Counted from the first letter of the stretch, positions 16,001 to 25,625 are shown. The stretch: DNA of 64,000 nt from CAZEAC01 sp964510065 (GCA_964510065.1 CAZEAC010000023.1:1-64000), one strand, 5' to 3'. The notes: generated by a model from the sequence alone, not told the origin. A program made the numbers and translations.

Positions 16001-18481
16001 TCACGAAATATGTCGCGCCCCTCGTAGCTTCAAACGATCCAAGGCGCGGCCAATCCGCCGCGCACTTGGGCCTTCGGTCAACTTTGGAAGGGTCTCGGCA
16101 AACCGGCGAGCTGCTTCGGGGTTTATATGTCCAAGAGCATCAAGCTTCACGGCAATCGCCTTAAGCGAGGTTGGAACTGTTCGCAAATATTCTTCACAGC
16201 GTCCAAGCGCGGCCGAATATTCGCCGCAACGAAATTCAAGGTCTGCGATGTCGGGCTTAGCCCGGTGCGGAATCACTAAGAAGTGGCGACGTACGAAAGA
16301 GAGCCCATCTTCATACCTTGCCGCCATGCGAAAGGTATGCACAACGGCACGGCAGAGATCGGGGGTCTCCTTTGGTAATTGTAATGACGCGATGACGCTA
16401 GCCCACTGACCTGCAGATCCTTTGAGGGCAAGTGACGATCCAAACTCGCGCAGTGCCTGATAAGATGGAGCAACTTCATTCTGCAGCGACCAACGTAGGA
16501 GATCCGACGCAAGATCTACCCCGGTACTGTTTGTCGAACTATTTTTAGAAAGCATCTCAACGATCGCGGAAACGTCTGCTGCCCTCAACGAAAACGCTCC
16601 ATGCGCTCTCAAAAGTACAAATGCCCGCAGAGCTGCATCGAGCGCGCCAGCGCTTACCAAGGCGATAAGCGCGGAACGCGCTATCTTACCTTTTACCGTT
16701 TGATCCATAGCCGTTGAGAGGTCTGTGACAGCAAGGATACGTTCGATAAGCGGAGGACTCCGCATGGCTTGCGAATCTTGTAATGCCGCGGCACTTGCCT
16801 CAGCGCTAATTTTTACTCCGACAAGCTCAACGAGATTTAGAATCTCATCAAGTACAGAAGGAGCGGCCTTATAGCTGCGCCCGGCGAGCACATCCGAAAT
16901 AACACTCTGGTAGAGCGCTTTCCCGTCAGTTTTGATGCGCGCAACAAGGTCCATCACGATCGCAATCTCTCCTTCACTGAGAAGCTCGCGTAACAACCTT
17001 TTAAGCGCCGGTTCGTTCCCGCTTGGACTGGCGCTGTATCCGCGGCTGACAGCATCCACCGGCACGGGGCGAAGGCGCAGCAAGTTCCCTAACTGTGCTC
17101 GAGCAACGACATCGGCATGGTCAAGGCCCAAGTCGGCGCAAATCTTGGAAAGCCCCATAAAAAGATCAGCCTTGGCGGTGCCGAGTGCTTCACTAATTGC
17201 CCTTCGCGCAAAGCTGTCGCCATGCGGAGTCATGAGCGCAAGGCTAAAAAGCTCCAGCGCCTGTGCACGCTGCCCACGTGACTCAAGCGCTAAATAGGCC
17301 GCCATCAACGAAAGGCCCTCGCCGCGAGAGTGGGGCGCAGCATGTCCTGCGGCGCTGAGCAGTTCGAAAAGACGCTTTTCAGCTCGCCTTTTATCTGCAC
17401 TGATTTGCGGAAGAGCGGCCGCCGAGTCGGAGGGGCGGACCTCGCCTAGATTGAAGATTGCGCGAAGTTCACGTGCGAGCACCTTACCGCGTTGCGCCTG
17501 ATCAATATGAGCAATCACGTCGTATAGCTCACTCGGAGTAGGCCTAAGCTCGGGGAGAGCAATCGTAATTTTGAGTGCCTCTGAAGCAGCAGCGTACTCG
17601 CCAGCGTTTGCCGCGATGGTAGCGAAGCGGGTGATAAGTGGCGAATCTGCTTGTTTGGCGGCGCTCATCCGGGTCAAATGCGCCACGCAGCGGTCGAACT
17701 CGCGCCTTGCTACAAGATGTTCATGGCGCAACGTAGCAACAGTCGGATTCTCCGGGATGACCTCTTCGGCACGTTTATAGAGTTCGTCGAATCGCTGTTG
17801 GTCGTTTTTGAAGATTCGTAGCGCAGCGATAAGAAATCCGGCAGTGAGTTCTTTCGGTGGGAGCTTCTTGTAAAGTTCCCAGATCTCTTGTGATTCTTTT
17901 AGGTAGCGTAATTTGTCCAAGATTTGGTAGGCATACGCCGGACGTTCGGCAATGTCAGCTTCGTACCCACGCCTAAAAAAATTTAATAATGAGCGCTGCC
18001 AATTGGGTTCCTCGAGCCAGGTCATTGATCGTAAGCGCTGCTGAACATCATGCGGGAGCTTGAGTAAGTTTGACTCTCTTTTTTGATTTTCAGGGATACT
18101 TTCGAGGTCCTTGCGTAGAAGCGCAAGCTTATGTGCGTTATTATCTGGATTAAGAAGCGACGTGCAGTTTATGAGAAGCGTTCGTGTTATCGCCGATCGC
18201 GGAAGCGTCTGGTAGAACTCCCATACTTCTGAAGCTCCCCAGGTATGACGGGCCTCTTCGATAACTGCATGAGCGTAGGCTGCCGCATGAATCGGATCTT
18301 TTCGCATGCAATCAAGCAGAAAATTACAGCGTGAAGCACGCCACTCGTCGTATCCCGGGCGAGGTATTCTAAATAACTCTTCGAGCACTGCATTGGGCAA
18401 GCACGGCTCGGGAAGCGCATGGCGAGCTTCACGAGGAAGTGAACTCAACTTTTCGAGTTTTTCGGTGACTTTTAACATCAT
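16001..18481 (-). CDS. Large helical-repeat (TPR-like) protein, 826 aa
   Basis: The whole protein is helix-rich with repeated ~35-residue units resembling TPR/SEL1-type solenoids (for example AASEALKITIALPELRPTPS, RAQALELFSLALMTPHGDSF, AALGRCEEYLRTVPTSLKAI). No signal peptide, membrane segment or enzyme motif is seen, so a cytosolic protein-interaction scaffold is inferred. It is a single gene of 2.5 kb. It ends convergently with the gene at 15002-15751, and its start has no strong ribosome site. A function cannot be assigned from the repeats alone. Confidence 0.75.
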   Translation of the reverse strand: MMLKVTEKLEKLSSLPREARHALPEPCLPNAVLEELFRIPRPGYDEWRASRCNFLLDCMRKDPIHAAAYAHAVIEEARHTWGASEVWEFYQTLPRSAITRTLLINCTSLLNPDNNAHKLALLRKDLESIPENQKRESNLLKLPHDVQQRLRSMTWLEEPNWQRSLLNFFRRGYEADIAERPAYAYQILDKLRYLKESQEIWELYKKLPPKELTAGFLIAALRIFKNDQQRFDELYKRAEEVIPENPTVATLRHEHLVARREFDRCVAHLTRMSAAKQADSPLITRFATIAANAGEYAAASEALKITIALPELRPTPSELYDVIAHIDQAQRGKVLARELRAIFNLGEVRPSDSAAALPQISADKRRAEKRLFELLSAAGHAAPHSRGEGLSLMAAYLALESRGQRAQALELFSLALMTPHGDSFARRAISEALGTAKADLFMGLSKICADLGLDHADVVARAQLGNLLRLRPVPVDAVSRGYSASPSGNEPALKRLLRELLSEGEIAIVMDLVARIKTDGKALYQSVISDVLAGRSYKAAPSVLDEILNLVELVGVKISAEASAAALQDSQAMRSPPLIERILAVTDLSTAMDQTVKGKIARSALIALVSAGALDAALRAFVLLRAHGAFSLRAADVSAIVEMLSKNSSTNSTGVDLASDLLRWSLQNEVAPSYQALREFGSSLALKGSAGQWASVIASLQLPKETPDLCRAVVHTFRMAARYEDGLSFVRRHFLVIPHRAKPDIADLEFRCGEYSAALGRCEEYLRTVPTSLKAIAVKLDALGHINPEAARRFAETLPKLTEGPSARRIGRALDRLKLRGARHIS

Positions 18482-18678
18482 GCTAACAGTAACCGAATGC
18501 CGCTCGAAATTACAGCGCTTGATCGAGGTCTCGTTATCAAATCTTTGTTGCAGGAGAAGCGAAGTGAATTGCCCTACTGACCACGGCTAGAGAAGCAGTG
18601 TCGGCGCGGTGCCTGATTAATCCGAGAGTAGTGCAATAATGGGTTAGGAGTCCTCAGCGAGACCCCAGCATTAACACC

Positions 18679-19392
18679 TTATGAGAGCGAAAGCAGCATC
18701 GGTCCGTAAAATTTCAGCGTCGCACCACTCTTTTCAAAATACTTACGCCAGAACTCCTCAACCTGTTTGGCATGTTTTAGCGATTTTTCGCCACCGATTC
18801 CGGCGACAGAGATATCGATTCCCTTCAGGTCCCAAAGCAATTTGTCCTTCTCGACCATTTTTATTGCGCCATCAACATTTACTTGACCAATAAACGAAAG
18901 CGACTCGGTGTTCTGCACCATATCGGAATATACTACAACTCGTCTTGAATTCACGCTGTCGCCGCGCATGATGTCGCCGACAAATGAGAGCGTCTCTAGT
19001 ATTGCCGAGGACTTCTGACTTGCGTTTGAGGCGAGAATCTCGGTTTTCGCCATTTCAAGACAATCATGAAATTCTTTCTCTTTTGCGCGAATTTTTATCG
19101 CAGACTCCCACATGGTCTGCTCCGGACGCACCAGATCCATGATTACCCTTGCGTCACTAAGCTTTGCGCCAGCCAGGCCGATTACTAAGCGTTCGCTGGG
19201 ACGAATCGCGTCACCGACTGTGCGAAGAGTTTGGTTTAGCCCCTCGGCGTTTGCCGGAGGATCGCTTCTGTCAACCATGACATAGGTTGTCGCGCTGTGT
19301 GTCTGTTGCTTGGAACACTCAAGCGCCGAAGATGTTTGTGTTATGAGTAATGCCACGAGGGCAGAAAATATCTTACGCTTGTGCATTGCCAT
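18679..19392 (-). CDS. Exported VWA-like protein, 237 aa
   Basis: A short Sec-type signal (MAMHKRKIFSALVALLITQ, cleavage near SSA-LE) precedes a domain resembling a von Willebrand factor A fold: TTYVMVDRSDPP at the place of the metal-site DxSxS strand, LVIGLAGAKLSDA, and SRRVVVYSDMVQN before a late strand (IDISVAGIGG). The metal motif is DRSDP, close to but not exactly DxSxS. The start overlaps the end of the upstream membrane protein gene by 20 bases, so the two are translationally coupled. They probably act together at the envelope. Confidence 0.65.
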   Translation of the reverse strand: MAMHKRKIFSALVALLITQTSSALECSKQQTHSATTYVMVDRSDPPANAEGLNQTLRTVGDAIRPSERLVIGLAGAKLSDARVIMDLVRPEQTMWESAIKIRAKEKEFHDCLEMAKTEILASNASQKSSAILETLSFVGDIMRGDSVNSRRVVVYSDMVQNTESLSFIGQVNVDGAIKMVEKDKLLWDLKGIDISVAGIGGEKSLKHAKQVEEFWRKYFEKSGATLKFYGPMLLSLS

Positions 19393-20617
19393 TCTCCTCG
19401 GTATTGTTTAGCTTTTCAGCCATTTTCGAAAGCTCAATTATAATTTCTGGAAAGCTTCTGAACGATGCGGGCGTTTCTTTGTCGTCTCGCTTTCTAAGAT
19501 TTTCGGTTCGATATAAAGAGATATCACGGCGGAGTCGGTCGAGACAACGAGATTCGAACTCTTGACCCTCTTTTAGAAGTTGGTCGTACATTCCTTTTAA
19601 GTGAATAATTTTATTGAGGCCGTCACGATGGTCGCGATTTGCGTTTTCTAGTTTGCTGGCGCGGTTTTCAGCGCAACGTTTAAGTAGTTTGACTCGACGG
19701 ATCTCTTTCTTCTCGACACGACGCCTTGCCGCGTCGACTTCACTCTTTGATTCATGAAAGCCGGGAAGGGGATCATGGGATAGGTAGGCGATCATAACCG
19801 CGGCGCCAAGTACCGCAATATTGAGCCAAAAGAACATAAAGCTGCTCTTGACAAGAGTCTCAGTTAAGCCGAGCGCTTCGCGAAATTCCCCAAGATATGT
19901 GGTGCGCATAAGCGACAAGCCATAGAGTGCGGCGACGACCACAAAAAGCCCGACGCATCCCTTGAACATATTCGCCCACGAGACCCGTCCTTCATGTTCT
20001 CTAAACTTCACACCAATAAAGTGTGCCGAAAGCGGAATTGAAAGTCCGATGACAAAGGCCATCACCCATGTCATCACCTGGTTCTCGCCGAAGATCTGGA
20101 ACACCAAAGCATTGAGAGGAATCTCGCCAGCGAAAATGCAGAACGCGAAAATCCAATAAAGAACACCCGGAATGTATACTACCGGAGTCCTGCCGAGTCT
20201 GGTCTTGAGCTCGTGATAGTGCTGCTCAGCCAATTCGAGCTGTTTGTGAGCGTCTTTTAGTCCAAAAGCATCTTCGGCGGCTTCCTTTTCGGCCTGATAT
20301 ATCGCTTCGACCTTGTCGTGAGTAGTTTTGTATTCGCGGTCGACAAATTCCTTCTCGGCTTTTATCTGTGCGTCGAGCCTTTCGAGTGGTCCTTTGTAAT
20401 GGGTAGCGATGCTGCTTGCGGCGCTCTCAGCAGCATACAGAAGCTCGCGTTCGAAAGGCGCGGGTTCGGATTCTTTGAGCGCGGGAATCTGCTTCTCAGC
20501 GTCAGCGAGTGCGTTCGCGCGAATGTATTCTTCCGAGTATTTTTGCTGATGCTCTTTTATCAGCTGCTGTAACTCTTTCCGGGTAAAAGAATCTGGAGTC
20601 TTAAAATCGAGCTGCAT
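19373..20617 (-). CDS. Polytopic membrane protein with flanking coiled coils, 414 aa
   Basis: Residues ~20-150 form a charged helical/coiled-coil region (KEFVDREYKTTHDKVEAIYQ). About four membrane segments follow (VLYWIFAFCIFAGEIPL, VMAFVIGLSIPLSAHFIGV, CVGLFVVVAALYGLSL, LNIAVLGAAVMIAYL). A second long coiled coil (residues ~300-400) is rich in Lys, Arg and Glu. I know of no characterised homologue. The gene is the first of a coupled pair with the exported VWA-like protein. The arrangement resembles plasmid- or mobile-element-borne pairs of a membrane coiled-coil protein and a VWA protein, but this is a loose comparison. Confidence 0.65.
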   Translation of the reverse strand: MQLDFKTPDSFTRKELQQLIKEHQQKYSEEYIRANALADAEKQIPALKESEPAPFERELLYAAESAASSIATHYKGPLERLDAQIKAEKEFVDREYKTTHDKVEAIYQAEKEAAEDAFGLKDAHKQLELAEQHYHELKTRLGRTPVVYIPGVLYWIFAFCIFAGEIPLNALVFQIFGENQVMTWVMAFVIGLSIPLSAHFIGVKFREHEGRVSWANMFKGCVGLFVVVAALYGLSLMRTTYLGEFREALGLTETLVKSSFMFFWLNIAVLGAAVMIAYLSHDPLPGFHESKSEVDAARRRVEKKEIRRVKLLKRCAENRASKLENANRDHRDGLNKIIHLKGMYDQLLKEGQEFESRCLDRLRRDISLYRTENLRKRDDKETPASFRSFPEIIIELSKMAEKLNNTEENGNAQA

Positions 20618-20953
20618 ATCGGTCCTTACTCGTATCTCAACAGTGCTATAAGATGTTGAATCGACGCATTTTGCTGCATATCGTTAGTGAATGACGCTCA
20701 CGGCGCATAGCCCTCTAAAATGCGAATACCTTTGCGGCTATGATGATACTTCCCACTATAATAAAAATTTTCCCGACGTATAGGATTGATTTGAGCATAA
20801 TGGCTCTGTCGCAAGCACCAATATTTTAGATCGCTGTTTCAATATTATCGATGAGATAGTTCAAAACATTGAGCGTTTTCTGATGGTTAATGCTCGCGTA
20901 GCTTAGCCGCCCAATATCGGTTACGCTCTGTTGTTTGGCAAAGGAGTTAAGGC
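20618..20953. other. Divergent promoter region
   Basis: These 336 bases separate the minus-strand membrane protein gene from the plus-strand lipoprotein gene. A good ribosome site (AAGGAG, eight bases before the ATG at 20954) closes it. No repeat, RNA gene or small open frame is evident. Confidence 0.4.
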
Positions 20954-22156
20954 ATGGGACCAGTGGTAAAATCAAATCGTAGTTTAGGTAAGGTGCTTAC
21001 GCTAACTGGTGGTTTAGCATCAACTCTTCTTTTTGTTGGTTGCGAACGGCAGGCTCCGCAAGCGGCGCCACCTGCGTCGCCGCCGCCGCCCGTTCAGCCT
21101 ATTCCCGCCGCAGTAGCTTCTTTGCCGCCAGCGCCGCCCGCTGAGCCAGCCGCAGTAGCACCTGTTGCCGTGAAGGCGGTGCGCCCAGGTGAGCTTCCCT
21201 ATCGCACGCTTTCAGCCGAAGGGCAGTTTGTTTTTAATGGATATTACGAATCACCATCTAGGGATCCAGCCCGTAGCTACAGCTATGCCTATCAGGAGTT
21301 CGCCGAGCATTCATATCGGCTCTATCTTATGAATGAGCAGGCGTTCATGCTTTTCGCGGGGACAAAAACTGGGCTCTATGCGGAAAGCGCGCTCAACGTG
21401 TCCCATGTAATTCTAAATTCACAGTCTGGAGTAAGCGAGCACTTTAACTTTACTAGTGCCGGGTACAGTGATAGTGCTGGCGCGATTAAGCTAAGTGCCG
21501 AAGGGCTGCTCTCGAAGATCCGAAGTGAGGTACGGGGCAAATTGGATGGTGTTGCCGCAGCAAGTTCGAACGGCGTCGCACCGATGAATTATAAGAGCTC
21601 AATTGTGCACACTGACTATCCGAAAGGGCCAACCCTGATTGAGCCGTCTCCTGAAGCAGTCGCTAATTATAAGGCGCTTACACAGAAAGATTTTCGTTTT
21701 GGCGGGAGTTGTCAGCTTGAGGGAAGTCCGCAGCAGTGGACCTATTTTATACAAACCAGCGCTACGCCAACGCCGAGTTTTCGCGCCTTCTTTACGCAAA
21801 ACGGTGAGATGATTAATTTTGCGGGAGGCCTCTCTGCGCTCACCTCAATGGAGATGCCGCAGATACGGGTAGTTTGCGCAAACGATAAGAGCGATGCCTT
21901 TACCTACAATAACCCGTTCGACTATGACTTTTCCGGATGGGGCTATATGAAAAGCTCTTCTGTTGACGCAGTTACCGGAGATAGGATGGTCCGTAATGCA
22001 CAGCAGCTTTATTGTGCGGCGCGAAATGATGCACTAAAAAAGCTTGGAACGCTCGATGCTGAAAAAATTGCCGCGGCGATTAAGATACGCCATGCCACCG
22101 AGACGAATGTTCGCGAAGCGGCAGAGATGCTGCTTGAAGCTGATGAAATTAGGTAG
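20954..22156 (+). CDS. Lipoprotein, 400 aa
   Basis: The N-terminus carries a lipoprotein signal: hydrophobic LTLTGGLASTLLFVGC with Cys30 as the likely lipidated residue. A linker of ~45 residues very rich in Pro and Ala follows, typical of a periplasm-spanning tether. The globular part (residues ~80-400) is unrecognised. It includes aromatic strands (YRLYLMNEQAFMLFAGTKTG, WTYFIQTSATPTPSFRAFFT), and the C-terminus is a helical EKIAAAIKIRHATETNVREA. The ribosome site AAGGAG is clear. Single gene. Confidence 0.75.
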   Translation: MGPVVKSNRSLGKVLTLTGGLASTLLFVGCERQAPQAAPPASPPPPVQPIPAAVASLPPAPPAEPAAVAPVAVKAVRPGELPYRTLSAEGQFVFNGYYESPSRDPARSYSYAYQEFAEHSYRLYLMNEQAFMLFAGTKTGLYAESALNVSHVILNSQSGVSEHFNFTSAGYSDSAGAIKLSAEGLLSKIRSEVRGKLDGVAAASSNGVAPMNYKSSIVHTDYPKGPTLIEPSPEAVANYKALTQKDFRFGGSCQLEGSPQQWTYFIQTSATPTPSFRAFFTQNGEMINFAGGLSALTSMEMPQIRVVCANDKSDAFTYNNPFDYDFSGWGYMKSSSVDAVTGDRMVRNAQQLYCAARNDALKKLGTLDAEKIAAAIKIRHATETNVREAAEMLLEADEIR

Positions 22157-22407
22157 CAGCTGTTTCTCTCACAATACCGGGCAGCGATAAGAATTCCTGG
22201 TACAATACTCGGCTCCGTGATAGATAAGGAACTATTCCCGATGCATATCACGGTTGCGAGAGAGAAAGCGCTTTGATCGAGACTACAACGCAGTACGAAA
22301 TCACAAAAAAGTCCGCGACTAATTTCGCCTTGGCGCTTGAAGCGCTGCCATCGGCACAGCTCCCTGATGGAGTTGACCCACAATTCAGAGTGGTACAAGA
22401 AAGAGCG

Positions 22408-22589
22408 CTTAACCTGGACTTCTCACAGGTTTCGTCGCGAGGAAGGGTAATTTGGCGAAGGGCGAGGCTTTTCGAAGGAATTGGCGCGGAGGCAGCCTAT
22501 CAGGCTGTCGAGCACCAATTCCTAGAAAAACGAAGCCATTCGGCAAATTACGCTTCCACAGCAGAAACCTGTGAGAAGTCCAGGTTAAG
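22408..22589. repeat. 182-bp palindromic element, copy 2 (same family as 7443-7623)
   Basis: A perfect 26-bp inverted repeat (CTTAACCTGGACTTCTCACA plus GGTTTC at 22408-22433; complement at 22564-22589) bounds the element. The arms keep pairing imperfectly all the way to the centre (GTAATTTGGCGAA against its partner TTCGGCAAATTAC; GGAATTGG against CCAATTCC). The centre, 22494-22506, reads AGCCTATCAGGCT, the reverse complement of the central hairpin in the 7443-7623 copy. So the two share size, architecture and apex but differ in their terminal repeats. No protein is encoded. Confidence 0.85.
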
Positions 22590-22610
22590 AGTAAGCTCGA
22601 CGAGCTTACT
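22590..22610 (+). terminator. Hairpin next to the palindromic element
   Basis: A near-perfect palindrome, AGTAAGCTCG-A-CGAGCTTACT, abuts the right end of the 182-bp element, 58 bases before the inositol oxygenase gene. No T-run follows, so it may be part of the repeat insertion site rather than a terminator. Confidence 0.3.
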
Positions 22611-22667
22611 GCACAGTTAAAAGAGTATGAGGATCGAAATCGCCTATAATTTATTGCAATTATTTGT

Positions 22668-23657
22668 ATGAGTGAAGCACTGCCAAATTCATCTGAGATA
22701 GTTACGTACTTACGGAATTCAAACAGCCCAATACTTGACGTGGCGCATGCGTCGTGGGGTACAAGTCGTTTGCAGCACTATCTCTCGGTGCCTCCGCAGG
22801 TTGCGCAGACATATTTTCTTAACCGCTCGCAGGTTACGCACGATCTGACTTTGAAAATGAACAGGCTTATGTTCCCTCTGGGGCGTGTTCGTAAGGATAC
22901 CGAGCTTCCCTATGTTCCCGAGGATGCCGAAGTCTCGCCACACGCTATTTTTAAGCCGGAAGAGATGACCATCGCCGATGCATTTGATGAACTTGGTGTC
23001 ATTCGCGACAAGAGTGATCCAAATACTAGCGCCACGCAGGATATGCACGGCCTTGAAGCAATGAATGCTGCGCGAAACGCGGGGAAGCCAGAATGGTATC
23101 AGCTCGTGGCGCTGCTTCATGACCTTGGCAAGCGAGTTTTTAAATATGGCGTTCCGCAGTGGCTTGCCGTAGGCGATACCTTTGTCACTGGCTGCCCGGT
23201 TTCGGCGCTGCATGTTTGTCCGGTCGGATTTGTACATAATCCAGATTTTGTGAGCGCAGATCGCGATACCTATCTTCGCGACGATGATACCTTTTTTGGC
23301 GTTTATGAGAAGGGTTGTGGATTAATGAACGTGGTCTGTTCATGGTCGCATGATGAGTGGGCGTATCAGTTCTTCAAGCAGAATTTTAAAGATCGCGGAG
23401 ATACCAGGATTCCAGAGGAAGGTTATTATTTCTTAAGGTTTCATTCGCTGTATAGCTGGTTTTTTGAAGGTGATTATGGCGAGCTTGAAGATGCACGCGA
23501 TCGCGAAATGCGCGAGAAGGTAAGGGCATTTGCCGAGTTCGATTACTACTCGAAAGAGGAGTTCTCTGAGCAAAAATTGGATTATGAGGCGTTACGTGTG
23601 TACGCGCGGCAGCTTATGGGTGAGTTTTTTGGAACGAAAACCTTTTTCGTGAACTAG
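22668..23657 (+). CDS. Myo-inositol oxygenase homologue
   Basis: The protein aligns by motif with MIOX (EC 1.13.99.1), the di-iron enzyme that cleaves myo-inositol to D-glucuronate with O2. All six metal ligands of the animal enzyme have counterparts: His127 (DMHGLEA), His151-Asp152 (LLHDLGK), His228 (WSHDEW), His259 (FRFHSLY) and Asp292 (EFDYY). Conserved blocks such as PQWLAVGDTFVTGC, HNPDF, GVYEKGCGLMNVVCSW and FHSLYSWF are also present. The length (329) is slightly more than the human enzyme (285), with extra sequence at the N-terminus. MIOX is common in eukaryotes and rare in bacteria. The neighbouring minus-strand sugar ABC genes could import the substrate, though they are not in its operon. 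Confidence 0.9.
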   Translation: MSEALPNSSEIVTYLRNSNSPILDVAHASWGTSRLQHYLSVPPQVAQTYFLNRSQVTHDLTLKMNRLMFPLGRVRKDTELPYVPEDAEVSPHAIFKPEEMTIADAFDELGVIRDKSDPNTSATQDMHGLEAMNAARNAGKPEWYQLVALLHDLGKRVFKYGVPQWLAVGDTFVTGCPVSALHVCPVGFVHNPDFVSADRDTYLRDDDTFFGVYEKGCGLMNVVCSWSHDEWAYQFFKQNFKDRGDTRIPEEGYYFLRFHSLYSWFFEGDYGELEDARDREMREKVRAFAEFDYYSKEEFSEQKLDYEALRVYARQLMGEFFGTKTFFVN

Positions 23658-23662
23658 CCTGG

Positions 23663-23804
23663 ACTCTGTAATAATAGTTTCCCGACTCTTCTCATCTCTG
23701 TGCTCTCCGTGCCTTTGTGGTTTTTTGAAAGTAAGATAAACCACAGAGGCACGGAGAGCACAGAGAGGGAGCTGAGGGAAGGAAAAATTACCTTTGTTAC
23801 AGTG
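23663..23804. repeat. 142-bp palindromic repeat, copy 1
   Basis: The ends are ACTCTGTA and TACAGTGTA. The core is a 29-bp inverted repeat with one mismatch: TCTCTGTGCTCTCCGTGCCT plus TTGTGGTTT at 23695-23723, partner at 23738-23766. Its loop holds TTGAAAGTAAGATAA. It sits between two convergent genes (inositol oxygenase and coaE). A homologous element in opposite orientation lies at 34374-34517. Such CCACAGAGGCAC-type palindromes are known in many environmental genomes. As RNA it would form a strong hairpin and may serve as a bidirectional terminator. Confidence 0.85.
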
Positions 23805-23870
23805 TAGTAGTTTGCAAGATGAGTAGGGCCCTGGTGATAGTTGCGGGCTGGAATCTTGTCTCAATCTTTG

Positions 23871-24524
23871 TCACGAAGAAGGAAAAAGCTTTTCAACCTG
23901 CACCGCCAGATCGTGTTCGCTTCCTGAATTGTCGATAATAATATCCGCTCCCTGTTTTTTCTTCTCGACAGGCCACTGGGCGTGTATTCGCGCCTCAGCT
24001 TCGCTGCGATCGAGCCCATTCCGTTTCATGATTCTCGCAACACATATTGGATCGTTCGCCGTAATTACAATTATTTTCTTAAATCCGGCGCTATTAAGCC
24101 CGGTCTCGAAGAGTAGCGGAATCTCATACGCGAGCTTTTTCTCGCCGCGCGCAAGAGCGTCCCGAAAAAGTTCGGAGGCACGGGCTGCTATCTTTGGATG
24201 AAGGATTGCTTCGAGTCTCTTGCGCTGATCCGGTCGGGAAAAAATCTCTCTGCCCATTGCGGCTCTGTCGAGAGTACCATCGGCGTTGAGTACGCCCTTG
24301 CCGAAGGCCTTCTGCACCTCGGCCAGCCCAGCTGTTCCTGGCGCGACGACCTCGCGGGCGAGATCGTCGGCGCTCACCGTAAATACGCCGCGTTCTTTAA
24401 GCATCTTCATGAACGTTGATTTCCCTGAGCCGATAGTCCCGGTAATTGCAAGGACCTCGGAACGCCAAGGGGTCAACGTCGTCGCGGAGCCGGGCTTATT
24501 CTGATTCATTGGCTTATTATACAT
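23871..24524 (-). CDS. coaE: Dephospho-CoA kinase
   Basis: The enzyme phosphorylates the 3'-hydroxyl of dephospho-CoA with ATP, the last step of coenzyme A synthesis in the cytosol. The P-loop GTIGSGKST, the SADDLAREVV substrate-region motif, HPKI and the lid region (RIMKRNGLDRSEAEARI) are all present. The length (217) is normal for the family. The start codon directly follows the stop of the sugar-binding protein gene (TAG-ATG), with GGGA just upstream. It is the last gene of that transcription unit. Confidence 0.95.
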   Translation of the reverse strand: MYNKPMNQNKPGSATTLTPWRSEVLAITGTIGSGKSTFMKMLKERGVFTVSADDLAREVVAPGTAGLAEVQKAFGKGVLNADGTLDRAAMGREIFSRPDQRKRLEAILHPKIAARASELFRDALARGEKKLAYEIPLLFETGLNSAGFKKIIVITANDPICVARIMKRNGLDRSEAEARIHAQWPVEKKKQGADIIIDNSGSEHDLAVQVEKLFPSS

Positions 24525-25466
24525 CTATCCCATGCAGCTGCTTAATGTTGCTGCGGTGCATATATCAAGGCCGGTATGAATTGGGTCGGCGACCTTTTTC
24601 CCGGAAACTATCTCTTCAAGTGTCATAATTGCGCGGTAACCCATCTCTTTTGGGCGTTGCCCGACCTGCGTCTGACTAAGCCCTTCACGAAGCAGATCGA
24701 TCTGCATCGGCAGGGTATCTCCTGCGACGACAATCAAAGCTCTTTTTTCTAGCTTCTCTCGATATTTGGTCATAGTGCTGCGGTAGGCACGGTGAACAGT
24801 TTGTGGCCACGCACCGGTAGGTACGAAAGCTGAAAGGTCTGGGGTGCTAAGTAAGAGATCGGTCATCTGTTGTACCGCGAGCGCGGAATCGTCGTTACAA
24901 TAGAGCGGCGTGCCCACGGCCTCGCTCCAGCCCTTATCCTTTAACACATCGCGTACTCCCTGCATCCGTTCGTTCAGGTTCGCCGCCGCCGCGCCGCCGC
25001 TTTGTAACGCGAAGATTCCACCCCCTTCGGGTTTCAACTTGAGTAGAGATTCCCCCAATGCGCGCCCCATCTGGTAGTTGGGAGTGCCCACATAGGTTAC
25101 GCGCAGCCCATGATCCGGCTCCAATAGATCAGAATCCCAGGTTACCACCGGGATCTTGGCTTCCTTGGCCTTTTTTAGAATTTTCGCCATTGCGGGAGCA
25201 TTTGCTGGGGCCACCGCAATTCCGGCTACTTTGCGAGTAATCAGATCTTGGACTATCTGCAGCTGTGCCTGCTCATCTGGCTCGGAAGGACCGATAAAAA
25301 GGCACTCGCTGTCTTTAAGCTCTTCGTCGGCTTTCTGACAACCCTCGCGGCTCTGTTCGAAAAAAGGATGGTTCATAAACTTCGGCACAAGCGCGAACGT
25401 TTTAGTTTCAGCATGTGCCGAAAGGCAAAGCGCGAGAAATGGTATCGAGAGGATCAGTCTGTTCAT
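24525..25466 (-). CDS. Sugar ABC transporter substrate-binding protein
   Basis: A Sec signal peptide (MNRLILSIPFLALCLSAHA, then ETK) precedes a Peripla_BP_4-type domain of the RbsB class. It reads FALVPKFMNHPFFEQSREGC, IVQDLITRKVAGIAVAPANA, KIPVVTWDSDL, GRALGESLLKL, DLSAFVPTGAWP and a C-terminal GLSQTQVGQRPKEMGYRAI. It should bind a monosaccharide or cyclitol in the periplasm for the permease and ATPase at 28835-30548. Between them lies the beta-propeller gene, so transporter genes are split by a 3-kb insertion. coaE follows immediately. The ligand cannot be told from sequence; ribose, glucose, fructose or inositol are possible. Confidence 0.9.
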   Translation of the reverse strand: MNRLILSIPFLALCLSAHAETKTFALVPKFMNHPFFEQSREGCQKADEELKDSECLFIGPSEPDEQAQLQIVQDLITRKVAGIAVAPANAPAMAKILKKAKEAKIPVVTWDSDLLEPDHGLRVTYVGTPNYQMGRALGESLLKLKPEGGGIFALQSGGAAAANLNERMQGVRDVLKDKGWSEAVGTPLYCNDDSALAVQQMTDLLLSTPDLSAFVPTGAWPQTVHRAYRSTMTKYREKLEKRALIVVAGDTLPMQIDLLREGLSQTQVGQRPKEMGYRAIMTLEEIVSGKKVADPIHTGLDICTAATLSSCMG

Positions 25467-25625
25467 TCGCGGCTCCGAGTAGTTTCCAATCGACTATGTA
25501 AATACCGCAAAATCAATAAAAGCGCCATTAAGAGTATCTTGGCAGAGAGAACTGAGTCTCGCGAAACAAGCAAATAGCAAAGTATAGCTGTGCGCGGCCG
25601 ATTCGCGCGCAGCGAAAGCTTAGGA

